Part shown: positions 1 through 11,054 of the stretch, in pieces | Layout of the letters: every line of letters begins with the position of its first letter | Position numbering within the stretch: the stretch's first letter is position 1 | Assembly (NCBI GenBank): GCA_030770535.1 | Contig: JASVEC010000065.1 | Coordinates: 1 to 64,000, forward strand | From: Batkoa obscura | Lineage: Eukaryota; Entomophthoromycota; Entomophthoromycetes; Entomophthorales; Batkoaceae | Reading direction: 5' to 3' | DNA length: 64,000 nucleotides | Position numbers and translations under genes: made by a program | The notes under the pieces: generated by a model | Database searches by the model: none | Seen by the model: the letters and a program-made list of their open reading frames with translations, nothing else | Told to the model about the DNA's origin: nothing

Positions 1-1
1 G

Positions 2-415
2 CCGTCGGTAATGATATTGCTAACGCAGCTAACGACATCTTTCACCAATGCTTCCAGTTTAGTTGATAACGTTAAAACTAGTGCTGGAAATTCTGCTACT
101 AAAATCACTGATTCTACTGATGTCTCTAAGGCCACTGATTCTGTATCTTCTGCTGTAAGCAAAGCCACCGATTCTCTTTCATCTGCCGTAAGCAAAGCTA
201 CTGATAATGTTTCTTCAGCTATAAGTTCAGCTTCTGATAGCATTTCATCTGCTTCAGGCTCATTATCTTCAAAGGCTTCATCTGCTTCATCTAAAGCTTC
301 CAGTACCAGCTCTAAATTATCTTCTAGTAACTCTAGCTCTAGTTCAATTGTAAGTGAACCACAATATTTCGTCTTCTCAGCAGCTTTAGCCTTGTTCGCT
401 GCTAACAACTTATAA
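2..415 (+). CDS. Ser/Ala-rich GPI-anchored surface protein, 5' end outside window
   Basis: The frame is open from the window edge and the first Met (base 11) is not followed by a convincing signal peptide, so the N-terminus probably lies upstream. About 130 residues are visible. The centre is built from degenerate Ser/Ala/Lys/Asp repeats (units like SSAVSKATDS), then a pure Ser/Ala/Lys stretch. The last ~20 residues (FVFSAALALFAANNL) are hydrophobic and run to the stop, as in a GPI-attachment signal. This architecture is typical of yeast cell-wall mannoproteins; no enzyme domain is present. It resembles the protein at 5064-5480 in composition and ending. Identity as a surface protein is likely; specific function unknown. 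Confidence 0.6.
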   Translation, partial: PSVMILLTQLTTSFTNASSLVDNVKTSAGNSATKITDSTDVSKATDSVSSAVSKATDSLSSAVSKATDNVSSAISSASDSISSASGSLSSKASSASSKASSTSSKLSSSNSSSSSIVSEPQYFVFSAALALFAANNL

Positions 416-618
416 TTTAATTAGTAATTAATATACTTTAAAATCTCGACTTATAAATAAAGTTTTTTATATTAATAATTAGTCTTTTATCTACAAATTC
501 TTTTTTAATATCGCTTTCAATGTTAACTACACATGAAAAACTTAAATCATTTATGCCCTCGTTTCTGTATTAATGTAGTTTTTGATTTTACATTACATAA
601 AAATGAATAGAGTGAGTA

Positions 619-725
619 TATGGGAGTGTTTTTTTTCGACTTCATTATTTTTTCCATCTTTTAAGCGCTATTTGAGTGGAAAACTTGATAGTAAAATTCT
701 TAAACAAAAAAATATATCCTCATAT
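619..725 (-). mobile_element. MITE-like TATGGGG element, copy 1
   Basis: Full-length, minus orientation (reads GGCTTCATTACTTTTTCC-like first). Ends TATGGGAG and CCTCATA are present, with TA at each edge. The internal GCGCTATTTGAG core is intact. Confidence 0.7.
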
Positions 726-1493
726 TCTGATATTGGGTTTCTAAAAGATTCAATTGGAAGTGATTTTATTTAGTGGAACTTTAAATAACTATCAATAATA
801 AAGTTTTATAAAACAAATGAACTGTCTGGATGATTATAAGATTTTCATATCCAAGATCCTCTTAGAGTCTAACATACTTTATGTAGTAATTTTAATTTAA
901 ATGGATCAAGTATATTCTAGTATAAGTAAGTATATCTCGTAAAGATTTTTATGAATGCTTTTAAGGATATTATAGGCTAATATTAATTTAATTTATATAA
1001 GAAATTGTATTTATTAACAATAATATCTTTCTTAGAAAATTACGTCCTTATTACTCAAGTCTTTTAAATGAAAAATTACTCCTTTCTATTATGTATAAAA
1101 TTCATCACTATTTTTCTTGCTTATTTCGAATTTATTAATTCCAATACTTAAAAGAAATGAAAGGAGGTTTTTGTTACGCAATTAACCTTCTTACCTCTAT
1201 CCCTTCATTTTCTTAATACTATTAAATAAATTATACTATCCTTTATGGATGTGTAATAAAAAAATCCGAGATTGTTCTGGCTTCTTATCTAAAAAGGTAA
1301 GCTAAAATTTAATAGTGCGCATTTTTCTCTCAAGAAGTGCGCAAATACAACATACAAGCAGCGCATACTGATGTTTTGTTGTCTTAAATTTAGCTGATAG
1401 TTTTCTAAATTAAAGCTTAAAAGTGAACAAAATAGTAAAAGAAAGAAACATCCCTTTTATTTTCAGATTTTTAGGATAAAACATGTTCAGATA

Positions 1494-1598
1494 AAATGGA
1501 AGTGTTTTTTTTTGGCTCCATTACTTTTTCTATCCTTTAAGCGCTATTTAAGCGGAGAATTTATTAGTAAAATTCTTAAACGTAAAAAACATTCCTAA
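1494..1598 (-). mobile_element. MITE-like TATGGGG element, copy 2
   Basis: Minus orientation; the internal blocks (GGCTCCATTACTTTTTC, GCGCTATTTAAGCGG, AGTAAAATTCTTAAAC) are clear, both terminal repeats are eroded. Confidence 0.65.
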
Positions 1599-1737
1599 AT
1601 GCTAGATAACAGAATCAAGCTAATTTAAAGTATAAATGGCCAAAAATTAAATAAAATCTTTAAAAAGACACTCAAAATTAATTAAATTATAATAATTTTA
1701 TTGAAAATTAATGATATATAATATAAACGGTATTACT

Positions 1738-3231
1738 TTAAAGAAGGTAATTACCAACAACTGCAACTGCTAACAAAGAAGAAGAGTATTTTGTAAATGA
1801 AGCTCCACTACTACCATTGCTTCCAGAACCTGGAGCACTGATATCTTCCTTTACGCCATCACAAGATTTAAGATCTCCACTAGGAGTTTGAACTTCACCT
1901 AATCCACTTTCACCAACACAAGCATCGCTATTCTTGTTCTCTTTCATGTAGACTTCATTGAGTGCCCAGCTAAGTTGATCAATAGCTGAACATCCAGAAA
2001 GGTTACCATATTCACCTTTAGAAGGATCAGAACCAAGTCCTTTTTTACAATCGGCCTTTTCACAAAGGTATTTAAATGTTTTTCCAATTTCATCACCACT
2101 TAAGTCGGTTTTTTTGACCTTACAGCTTAATGAATCTACGATACATTTACATTTTTTATTTGAAGGTGTTGGTGGTAATTTTTCACTAGCTTCCCAATCC
2201 TTTCCAATTTTAGGACAAGTAGAAGCTTCGGTATTTTTAGGGTTATAACTATCAATAGTATACTTCTTAGGTTTGATGCCAGCAAGAGCTTTCTTAAAGT
2301 TATCATATTCATCTTTAATCTTTTCTACTTTGCCACCGTTGATTTTAACAATACCATATCTGTTAGTTTCTTGAGTATATTCATAAAGGATACCACCAGC
2401 AACTACTTCCTCCATATCAGGTCCGTACATAGATTTTAATTCATTAACGAATTCACGAGGACGTGCGGTATTACAACCATATTCACTAAAGAAAATTGGG
2501 ATGCTGTAATCTTTAAACTCTTTGGTAAGGGCAGGATAACCAGAAGCTTCAAATGATTCAGAGCGGCACCAAGAATAGACATTAACAGAATAAAAATCAG
2601 CCCTTTCTTCATCTTTACCACAGTTAAAATAAGCTTCAATATTTTTACGAGTATTAGTATCATCGTTGTTAGCATATCCAACTAATACTTGATGCTTCTT
2701 AGTTTTGATGTAAGCTTTCATATCTCTTAAAGAAGCCTTAACAAATGGATTAGCATCAGTATTTGTTTTATTATTGTTAATTTCATTTCCTGCAAAGTAG
2801 AAAGCAACGTTATCGAATTGATCAAATGCATCAATATTTTGTTTGAAGTGATCCAACATATCAACAGTGTAAGTAGGTTCATCCCGATTAATAGAATATT
2901 TTGGTATAGGTACATCTAATGCTAAATAAATACCAGCATCAGCAAAAATCTTCATACATTCTTTATGATCTTTAGTGGGATCGACTTCGTATACTCGAAC
3001 AACATTAAGACCTAAGTCTTTGAAATATTCAACATCTCTTTTACAATTTTCTGGGAAGGCCAATGGATCTTTTTTGGATTCGTCTGCAGTTCCACGGGGT
3101 TGATAAGCTATACCTTTCACATGGAATATTTCACCAGTTTTTTTATTGAAGAATTTATTTCCTTTGGCAATGATAGGGTCCAAAGCAAGTGATGAAGCCA
3201 CTAATAAAGATAAAATAAATCCCTTTAACAT
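1738..3231 (-). CDS. GH72 1,3-beta-glucanosyltransferase (Gas/Phr family), GPI-anchored
   Basis: 497 aa, no intron. Gas/Phr enzymes cut and re-join beta-1,3-glucan chains at the outer face of the plasma membrane and in the wall. Signal peptide at residues 1-16 (cleaved near SLA|LDPI). The GH72 catalytic domain follows to about 310, with the two catalytic glutamates in FAGNEIN (E150) and FFSEYGCN (E250), the usual ~100 residues apart. A Cys-rich X8/CBM43 domain occupies about 345-460. The C-terminus is a Ser/Gly linker plus hydrophobic tail, a GPI signal. Length and order match the Gas1/Gas2 class that carries a CBM43. The start Met directly precedes the signal peptide. A close paralog lies inverted at 16173-17672; the 3' flanks of the two are also related. 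Family assignment is secure; which Gas subgroup is not determined. Confidence 0.95.
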   Translation of the reverse strand: MLKGFILSLLVASSLALDPIIAKGNKFFNKKTGEIFHVKGIAYQPRGTADESKKDPLAFPENCKRDVEYFKDLGLNVVRVYEVDPTKDHKECMKIFADAGIYLALDVPIPKYSINRDEPTYTVDMLDHFKQNIDAFDQFDNVAFYFAGNEINNNKTNTDANPFVKASLRDMKAYIKTKKHQVLVGYANNDDTNTRKNIEAYFNCGKDEERADFYSVNVYSWCRSESFEASGYPALTKEFKDYSIPIFFSEYGCNTARPREFVNELKSMYGPDMEEVVAGGILYEYTQETNRYGIVKINGGKVEKIKDEYDNFKKALAGIKPKKYTIDSYNPKNTEASTCPKIGKDWEASEKLPPTPSNKKCKCIVDSLSCKVKKTDLSGDEIGKTFKYLCEKADCKKGLGSDPSKGEYGNLSGCSAIDQLSWALNEVYMKENKNSDACVGESGLGEVQTPSGDLKSCDGVKEDISAPGSGSNGSSGASFTKYSSSLLAVAVVGNYLL

Positions 3232-5063
3232 GTTTTTAAGGTTTAAAATTGTTTTAAAAAAAGTAAGTAAAGTAATAAATTACATGTTATTTATATAATA
3301 ATTATTGTGACACCTTTAAATTTATTGATGATTTAAGTTCGGGAACCACCAATTTTTAGCTTTTTATCAAATCAAATCAAAGTTCTATGGAATTTCTTGC
3401 AGCTTTCTCAGATTAATGGATTGCTTCAGAGATTTCATTGGCTAAAAACACCAAAATATTTAAATTATAACTTCCAAAAATTACATTCCAATCAACTTAA
3501 AAATTCTGCTTCTAATTTGGGCTTACGGTATTTCTTTTTAAACTATGGTTTATTTTTAGAAGAGTTTGTAACTTCCTCATTTAAGTTTATTTTTAGCTTA
3601 AGGTTGATAAAATAAAATGAAAATTTGACATTTAGTTTTGAAAATAAAAATTATTATATTAATTGTATTTTTTAATACTATTTTACTATCAGGATCTAAT
3701 ACTTCAGGCATCAGAATAGTCTTATTCCAAAAAGTTGAATCTAATAGTGGTTCTTTAATAAATAAATAAGCATGAAACATAATTTATAGTTTCCTTGTTT
3801 TGTTTTAGTGATTTAACATATTTTGTGTATCTAATAACTTTTATTCTCTATTTTTACTCCTATTTCTAAATAAATTTAATTACTTGATAATACTAAGTTA
3901 ACAATAAGATTTGGTAATTTGTATATCAAAGTTACTTTTTGAACTTAATTTAATTTATTAATTGATAATTATTATTCAAAATAAGTTTCTATATATTTTA
4001 TATTACTTATTACAAATAAATAAATTTAAAATTAACGAAATAATAAATCATATTTGAAAAGAACATAAAACGATAAGTACTTAGGTATATTTGACAATTA
4101 TACTTACTATGTTTTTTAAACTAAAGTCTAAACTTAAGGAACCTACTTATTAAATAACATAATTAAAAATAAGTTCAGTATGGAAATGAAATTATTAAAA
4201 AGAAATTGTGCATAAGTGGTTGATTAGTTAAAAAATAGACTGATATGGTTTGCTGTTTAAAACCTGTGTTTCCCTAAAAATAAGTCAAGACAAAAGGCTA
4301 ACATTAAGTTTATTTTGTGAAAATTTTTAAAAAGAGAATGAATTATAACAAGAAAAAAAATTCTCATATAAAACATGAAAAGGGGCTATTTTTTTACCTT
4401 TCATTTTATAAATATCAAATTGAATGTAAATATTAAAAATTACAGATAAATTATCTAGAAATTGATTGGTTCTCCAAAGATTTAATAAAAGTTACAATAA
4501 ATTCCTGAGACCTTTGAACATGCTATTTAACAGCATAAAAACTGTAACCTCTCTTTTGTGTATTATAAAAAGCTATTTAATAACATTATATAGTCTTCAG
4601 AGCCTTACTCTCGCTTAGTTTAATCTTTTAAATATAAACAAAATTGAGCAAGTCCTATAGCAGCTTTATGATTCAAGTAGAATATGACAGTAGACAGTAT
4701 TCTCTGTTTAAACTATTTGTTCACTTAAGTAAGAAGTGATAATTTTTGAAAATTTAGTAGATAAATTTTTTATAAAAAGTGTATCTATTATATTAAATAT
4801 AAGCTAAAATTAGATACCTATCTAGTCTTATGAACTATATATATACCTATTTGATAAAGATAAAAGTAATATAGCTTTTATTTTGTATTATATATGATTT
4901 GGATTATTATTTATTAAATAAGTTAGTTTGAATTTCAATCACAAAAGTTAACCTTGATTAAATCAAGTTTAAAATTAAGTTCAAAAAAACATAAAAACTC
5001 AAAAATATCAAATATTAACTGTTTTATTATTTACGATAGTAAGCTTAAAAGATATACAACAAT
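3232..5063. other. Intergenic, no supported gene
   Basis: About 1.8 kb of AT-rich DNA. Short open frames at 3397-3615 (+) and 3598-3780 (-) have no signal peptide, domain or repeat to support them. The first ~100 bases are the GAS promoter. Nothing else recognised. Confidence 0.45.
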
Positions 5064-5480
5064 TTAAAGATTAGCGTAAGCGACAGCCAATACAGGAACT
5101 GAGTAAGCAACAAATTTAAAGCTAGAAATTGAAGCATCTGAGGTACTACTACCTTTAACTTCAGAACTCTTAGATTGAATTTGACTAGAGACACTGGATT
5201 GCATACTAGAGATTTGAGAGCTTACTGACTCAGTAAGACTAGAAATTTTTGAATTAAGAGAGTCGGAAGCAGAAGTAGCTTCGGATCTAACAGAAGAAAG
5301 AGAACTAGATTCTGCATCTTTAATAGAAGAAGCACTTTCACTAGCTTTGGATAAAACAGAGGAAGCTTTATCTGGAACTCCAGTAGCAGAAGAGGATGGA
5401 GTTGGATTGCTGGATTGAGCATCTTGGGAAACTACTAATGAAGCAGCAGATAAAGCTAAGATAGTTTGGAAGAATTGCAT
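5064..5480 (-). CDS. Ser-rich GPI-anchored cell-surface protein
   Basis: 138 aa. N-terminal signal peptide (MQFFQTILALSAASLVVSQD, cleavage near VVS|QD). The middle (residues 25-115) is about one third Ser with Ala, Lys, Glu and repeated SS/IS pairs; heptad-like spacing of Leu/Ile/Val with Ser (SSQISSMQSSVSSQIQS) could allow a coiled coil. The final residues (FVAYSVPVLAVAYANL) are a GPI-attachment-type hydrophobic tail after a Ser/Asp/Ala omega region. No catalytic motif. Likely a small structural wall protein, similar in plan to the protein at the left edge of the window. No orthologue recognised. Confidence 0.8.
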   Translation of the reverse strand: MQFFQTILALSAASLVVSQDAQSSNPTPSSSATGVPDKASSVLSKASESASSIKDAESSSLSSVRSEATSASDSLNSKISSLTESVSSQISSMQSSVSSQIQSKSSEVKGSSTSDASISSFKFVAYSVPVLAVAYANL

Positions 5481-6701
5481 TGTTGATTGAATATTTATAT
5501 TTATCGAATTAAATTGTATTATAATATTTAAATATTCAAATTCTTTGGTTTATATATCTTTTTCTTAATAATTTTAATAATATTATAATAGTGAGCTCAT
5601 ATTTTTAAGGTATTAAAAGTAGGCTAATAATTGAATCATCTATTATTTGGGTGCAGTATTATTTAATTTATTTAATAATAAAACACCATGTGAGTTGAAT
5701 TGTTAATAAAGTTCTCAATCAATTTAGTAAATTTTAAAAATGAGCTAATTCTTTAAAGTTGAAAATTCGATAGCGAATTTCTAATTAGGAATTTTGAAGG
5801 AACCTATAAGAATAGCTTTTCATTTTAATATCCAATAATCTTTCTCAAATTATTTTATTAAAATAAAAATAAAAAATATTGTAAAAATATTAAATTTTAT
5901 TAAAATTCTAAAGCAAGTTCAAAAATGATTCAAAGATTATAATAAAATGAAACAAAAGCACATAAGTTATAAATATTCTATATCTTAAAATTTCTTATAC
6001 AAAAAAGTAAAATTATTTTCTATAATATGTGATTTTTTATATATTTGTATACAAAATGCATACCTAATCTATGGTATATGAAATTGGATGTTAATTACAT
6101 TTCGATCATTATTTAATATAAGTGCGCATCAAAAAATAAATTATTATTTAACTTTGTTAATTAAGAATAATAATTTGTTTCTACTAATTAGGGATTCTAG
6201 TAATTTATGAAAAATATATAAAATTAAAAAATATATAATTTTACTATACTGTCTTTCTAATTCTTTCTCTTAGTTTCATTTTATCTTTTTTTACATTAAC
6301 ATAAATACTTTGATGTCTTGTTACTTTTAATCTTATATAAAAAAAGTAATATACAAAGCAATCTTATTAAATTCATTATTTTATTAGTTATTAATACTGA
6401 CATTTTATTTTAGTATAAGATATTATTAATTTATAATAAATTGTTATTAAATAAATATTAAAATAAGTTAAATCAAATTATTAAACAATAATTAATTAAA
6501 TTTATAATTTAAAAAAATAAAGTTAAAACATTGTAAAAATAACAAAAGATATAACAAAAGAGAAATATTTAATTAGATAAAAAAAGGGGAGATAGAAAAA
6601 AATAAAAATAAAATGGCACAAAAAAATTAGCATTAGATAGTATAGAAAATATCCTTGAGAATCAAATTAATATATACAAATCAATAATCAGCTTATGATT
6701 G
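5481..6701. other. Intergenic, no supported gene
   Basis: About 1.2 kb, very AT-rich, with no open frame, hairpin or repeat family member I could identify. Confidence 0.4.
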
Positions 6702-7247
6702 TTATCTTATAAGATCCGGTGTCAATGTCAAAGACAATGTATAATCTTTCCCAAGATTATCTTCTGTTGAAAAACCGTTTAATAAAATATGATCAAAATC
6801 AGTATTATGTGAATTTTTTCTTTGATAATAGCCTAGTTTATGATGATTCAACTCATTATTTAATAATGAAGGGGAGGCCATTTTACTTGTTGTTGAGCTC
6901 GAAGATACAGTAGTTATACTAGTAGATGAATTTCTACGCCCTTTATTAAATAATGCAGTAGATAAATTGAAGTTTAATTTATTAGTTGAAGCAATGGGCT
7001 TGAAATTAATAGTACCATGAGAAACTCGTCTTTTTAAATTTTTAAAAAAAGTCAAATTAGTATCATAGCTTATATCTTCATTATCACTTTCTTCTTCTGA
7101 ATGAATATCAAGTTGGTATTTTTCATAGATGGAATTTAAATCATTATTATCTTGATTGATTAAATTAAGTGTAGAAGTAGAAGTAGAAGTAGAAGTAGAA
7201 GTGGAAGTAGAATTAGAATTAGAATTAGAAGTAGAAGTAATAGTCAT
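6702..7247 (-). CDS. Low-complexity Ser/Asn-rich protein with YTLxLxLTP C-terminal motif
   Basis: 181 aa. It opens with a Ser/Thr/Asn microsatellite-encoded tract (residues 4-27), then an acidic patch (EEESDNED, around 51-58) and a basic/Ser-rich middle with possible phosphorylation sites (RRVSHGT, RRNSSTS). The last ~25 residues, LLNGFSTEDNLGKDYTLSLT followed by LTPDLIR, match the ends of the proteins at 24564-24962, 26155-26376 and 32848-33069. No signal peptide or membrane segment, so probably cytoplasmic or nuclear. Function not recognised. The shared tail is the reason to accept it as a real gene. Confidence 0.7.
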   Translation of the reverse strand: MTITSTSNSNSNSTSTSTSTSTSTSTLNLINQDNNDLNSIYEKYQLDIHSEEESDNEDISYDTNLTFFKNLKRRVSHGTINFKPIASTNKLNFNLSTALFNKGRRNSSTSITTVSSSSTTSKMASPSLLNNELNHHKLGYYQRKNSHNTDFDHILLNGFSTEDNLGKDYTLSLTLTPDLIR

Positions 7248-7951
7248 TATAAAGTTGAATTAAACTAAATTGAATTAAATTATTTATTTTTGAATATTTT
7301 TTCAAATTACTTTTTTAATTGTTTATATATGTTATTCTAAAACCTAGTATCAACATCTTCAAAAAGTTAACTAACGGTTTGACATTGAACCAATAACTTG
7401 AACTTAAATTGGGAATTCTTTATCCACATCAAATTACTATAAGTTATCTTTTTACCCCTGAAAATAAAGTAATGAACTTTAGCCATACGATTAATTTAAA
7501 TGTTCATTTTTATCACATCACTATTTTTATTTATTTAGTTTAATGCCTATTTTTAGTGTCTTTTAGAGGTCTGTTTGATGATCTCTTTTGATTAACTAAA
7601 AATAGTTGTTTTCTTTTTTATTAAAATATTAACTTGGCATTTTGTTTTTGAAATCCTTGGATTACCAGTTGCTCATCTCCCAATTTCTTATGATTATTTC
7701 ATAACATGTTAATAATAATGGTCAAATAAAACTAAATTTTGTATTAAATTTCAATTGTTTGAATCTGTAACTCTCTACAATTCATTTTCCACATGTTGTA
7801 TAATTTCTTTAAACAATTTAATTTGACACCGGATTATTTGAATGTTTTAAAAATTTTAATAAAAAATGAGAACAATGTTTCTCTATAAAACTAAAAAGTA
7901 AATAAAACAAAAATAATGAATTTTAAAGTCAATTCTAGAAGAAATTGTAGT

Positions 7952-7952
<1 letters not shown>

Positions 7953-7998
<46 letters not shown>
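7953..7998 (+). repeat. (TAA)n microsatellite
   Basis: About 15 uninterrupted TAA units within copy one of the direct duplication; the second copy has only about four units at the same place (near 8755). Confidence 0.9.
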
Positions 7999-8386
7999 TT
8001 ATAGTTGGAAATCAGAGACTTGTTGACTTATCTAAACACATGTAATTTGAACTTAGAGTAGGAAATAGTTACTAAATTTAATCAAATTCCTTTTTTTACC
8101 CCATCTTTTGAAATATTCTTATACAATATATTATTTGTTTATCGGCTTTATCTATTTAAAATTGTTGCTTTATTTTTATTAATAGTTATTTAAATTTAGA
8201 ATAGTATTTGATATGAAATTAAGTCAATAACTTCTTGATCTAATTAAGATAGTTAGATGACATATCGAAATTGTCTAATATGAGACTGAATTCTATAAAT
8301 AAAAAATGGAAATAGAATCCTAATATAATTTATATTTTACTTTTGTTTGATTTTTAATAATTTAGAATGAAAAATAAATAATAACA

Positions 8387-8489
8387 TATGGGAATGTATT
8401 TTTGTATTCAAGTATTTTACTAACAATTTTTCCACTCAAATAGTGCTTGAAAAATGCAAAAAGTGATGAGGCCAAAAAACATCCCTCAT
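8387..8489 (+). mobile_element. MITE-like TATGGGG element, copy 3
   Basis: Plus orientation, nearly complete: starts TATGGGAATGTATTTTTG, ends AAACATCCCTCAT. It lies between the two copies of the local direct duplication. Confidence 0.7.
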
Positions 8490-9093
8490 CTTAAATAATT
8501 GAAATTAACAAATAGTTTTATAGAATTGTTACTTGACTCTTGATATTATTGATTTTGTCATTTATTAGTAATAATGGTGAAGTTCGAATAAAGTTATAGT
8601 TCCTAGTTAAATCTTAATTGTTTGAGTCTATAACTTATTAAAATAATTTGACTAGATTGTTTCAATGTTTTGAAATAGTTGGTAAAAATAGAACAAAAAT
8701 AACTTTAACAAAAATAATGAATTTGAAAGTTAATTCTAGAAGAAATTGTATTTTAATAATAATAACTTATAGTTACAAATCAGAAACTCATTAACTTATC
8801 TAAAGACAAATAATCTAGACTTTGATGGAACAAGTGTACTAAATTTGGTCAAATTATTGATTACTTAATATACTAATTCCCTCTTTTTATTTTTTACCCC
8901 ATATTTTGTAAATTTTTAGAACATCCATTTTATTTATTGGCTTTGATTTTTAAAATTGTTAGTTTACTTCTTGATAATAGTTGATTTTGAATTTGTGGAG
9001 TAACTGTTTCAGTAAAGTTGAATAAAGCTTTGATAAATTATAGTCAATAAGTGGTATAATATAATTGAATTGTCTTGAATTTGGATTAGTATT

Positions 9094-9202
9094 ATATGGG
9101 GATGTTTTTTTTTGTTTCATTACCTTTTTCCATTTTTTAAGCACTATTTGAGTAGAAAGACTATTCGGTAAAATTTTTAAATAAAAATATATATCCCCAT
9201 AT
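9094..9202 (-). mobile_element. MITE-like TATGGGG element, copy 4
   Basis: Minus orientation with clean ends (TATGGGGATG and ATCCCCATA) in an AT dinucleotide-rich target. Confidence 0.75.
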
Positions 9203-9639
9203 ACATATATAGACATATATAAAGCATAAAACTACAATGTAGAGATACAACTTATTATTTAGTTGATAGTCATTAATACAAATGATCAAATAAAAGCTTA
9301 CTTTTAAAAACAAAGATTATTAATAGATTTTAAAATTTATTGTAATATATTTATTATTTCATTTTGATTTTAATCATTATTTTTAAAAAAGAGTCGTTAA
9401 ATTGAATTTAATTAATTTTATATTTAAGTTTATTATGTTTTATATCAAGTTATTTGGCTATGTTTTAGTGTCAAACTAGAAGGAAGTTTTAAATTTTAAA
9501 ATCAACCTTCTTTAATTTCCAATCTAGAGTTGTTAACTTTATTTCATTAAAGTAAAAATAGGAAATTTAATTTTAATTTTTAGGAAATAATAAGAATGAT
9601 TGTTATTTGTAATAAAATTATTTATTATTTATTATTTAT

Positions 9640-9726
9640 TATTTCTTTTTTTCTTTTTCTTTTTCCTTTTCTTTTTCTTTTTCCTTTTCTTTTTCTTTTT
9701 CTTATTTATTTATTTATTTATTTATT
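9640..9726 (+). repeat. Pyrimidine-rich tract, (CTTTTT)n then (TTTA)n
   Basis: Imperfect CTTTTT units followed by TTTA units immediately upstream of the kinase start at 9780. Possibly a nucleosome-excluding promoter element, but this is inference from composition only. Confidence 0.6.
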
Positions 9727-9779
9727 TTATATTACTAAAATTTATTTAATAAGCATATTATATTGACTTTTATTAAATA

Positions 9780-11054
9780 ATGAAATTTCAATTGTCTATT
9801 GAGCCTAAAAAGGATGAAACATTATTAAATGATCGTTATCAACTTATAAGGACCTTAGGACAAGGTAACTATGGACAAGTGTATTTAGTTAAAGATATAA
9901 TGAGTAACCAAAAGGTAACATTTCGTTTTCACTTATTCAAGTATTATAATTAACTAATTATTATTAACTATAATTAACCTATCTAAAGTTAGCTCTTAAA
10001 AAAATAGCACGTAGTTATGATTTAAAAAGAGATAAGTGGGTTGAAAGAGAAATTCAAATTTGCTTATTATTAAATCATCCCAATATTATACATATAAAAA
10101 CTTACTTTAAAGATGAAGAGTATTATTATTTAATCTTTGAATATATCGAAGGCAATTCATTGGCTACCTTATTAAAGAAAAAGAAATTAAAATCCAAACA
10201 AATTAATTTATATTTATTTCAATTATTAGATGCTATCAGTAAGTTTTATTATTTACTTTATTATTTACTAAATTTAAATTTTGTTTTAGCTTATTGTCAT
10301 TACCATTCAATTGTCCATAGAGATTTAAAAATTGAAGTAAACATTAATTAATTATTAATCAAATAATATATAGATATTAATAATATAAATTATAGAATAT
10401 AATGATTACTAATACCTCACAATTAAAAGTAATAGATTTTGGATTGTCTAATTATTTCAACATAACTCAAAAATTAACTACTTATTGTGGTACTGTTCCT
10501 TATATTTCCCCAGAAATAGTAAAAGCAAATTGTTATGTGGGTAATTACAATTGAGTTTCATTTACTATTATGATTAATATTTTCTGTAAAGGTCCAGAAG
10601 TAGATATTTGGTCTATTGGGGTTATATTATATGCTATGTGTACACGTACATTACCCTTTGGAAATCCAAGTGTTGAAAAGAATTATTATGCTATTGTTAC
10701 TGGTCAAGTGAATTATTCAAAGAAAATCAAAATAGGTAAGTTACAATTTAATATACAGTAAGATGTATGATATTAATTAAAATAGAATATAAACAAATAA
10801 TGCAACAATGTTTTATACCGAAGGGAGAATTACGTATTAGTAGTATTGAATTACTAAATAGATATTATAAAAGTGAAATATTCAATCAACCTAAATATTA
10901 TTATTTTGTAGATAATAATATCAACCTTAATAAGCTCAACTCATTCAATAATAATAATATAAAAGAAGAAAAAGAAATTAACTATCAACATATTGAATTA
11001 AAATTAAATAATTCTAAAAAGTTTCATAATAGATTGATTAACTTATTTAAATAA
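9780..11054 (+). CDS. CAMK/SNF1-like Ser/Thr protein kinase, six exons
   Basis: I join 9780-9914, 9989-10238, 10290-10336, 10396-10540, 10592-10735 and 10786-11054 (990 nt, 329 aa). The five introns are 74, 51, 59, 51 and 50 nt with GTA-type donors. Together the exons give a whole kinase domain: P-loop LGQGNYGQVY, lysine in LALKKI, alpha-C Glu in REIQIC, catalytic loop VHRDLKIEN, DFG in IDFGLSNYF, SPE activation-segment end, then a subdomain IX DIWSIGVILY. The DFGLSN and IWSIGVILYAM wording points to the CAMK-like (Snf1/Kin/Hsl1) group. The C-terminal ~50 residues are Asn/Lys/Glu-rich with no further domain, so it is short for Hsl1/Gin4 kinases. For intron 5 an acceptor at 10758 would give an implausible 23-nt intron; the acceptor at 10785 gives 50 nt and keeps frame. 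Substrate unknown. Confidence 0.85.

Larger units (their letters stand above)
416..1737. other. Intergenic, two MITE copies
   Basis: No supported gene. It contains two copies of the ~105-bp TATGGGG element (listed separately) and otherwise AT-rich sequence. The part nearest base 1737 is the 3' flank of the GAS gene and is recognisably related to the 3' flank of the GAS paralog after 17672. Confidence 0.5.
7700..8985 (+). repeat. Old non-coding direct duplication (7700-8185 and 8565-8985)
   Basis: Matching landmarks occur in the same order at an offset of about 800-860 bases: AATAATGGT..., CAATTGTTTGAATCTG / TTAATTGTTTGAGTCT, AATTCTAGAAGAAATTGTA in both, TATAGTTGGAAATCAGA / TATAGTTACAAATCAGA, TTTTTTACCCCAT in both, and a shared TTTAAAATTGTT. 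No reading frame is conserved, so this is a duplicated non-coding block. A MITE (8387-8489) sits between the copies. Confidence 0.6.
7248..9779. other. Intergenic with an old direct duplication
   Basis: About 2.5 kb without a gene. It holds two diverged direct copies of a ~450-bp block (7700-8185 and 8565-8985), a TAA microsatellite, two MITE copies and a C/T-rich tract before the kinase start. Each is listed separately. Confidence 0.5.

Noticed and set aside
582-773. Short open frames across MITE copies (also 8959-9216, 18683-18994, 34082-34285, 34457-34660, 47247-47456)
   Set aside because: They share the same frame (FPSFKRYLSGK-like) only because they read through the same repeat element.
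10736-10758. 23-nt intron in the CAMK-like kinase
   Set aside because: Too short for splicing; an acceptor at 10785 gives 50 nt, keeps frame and fits the other introns.
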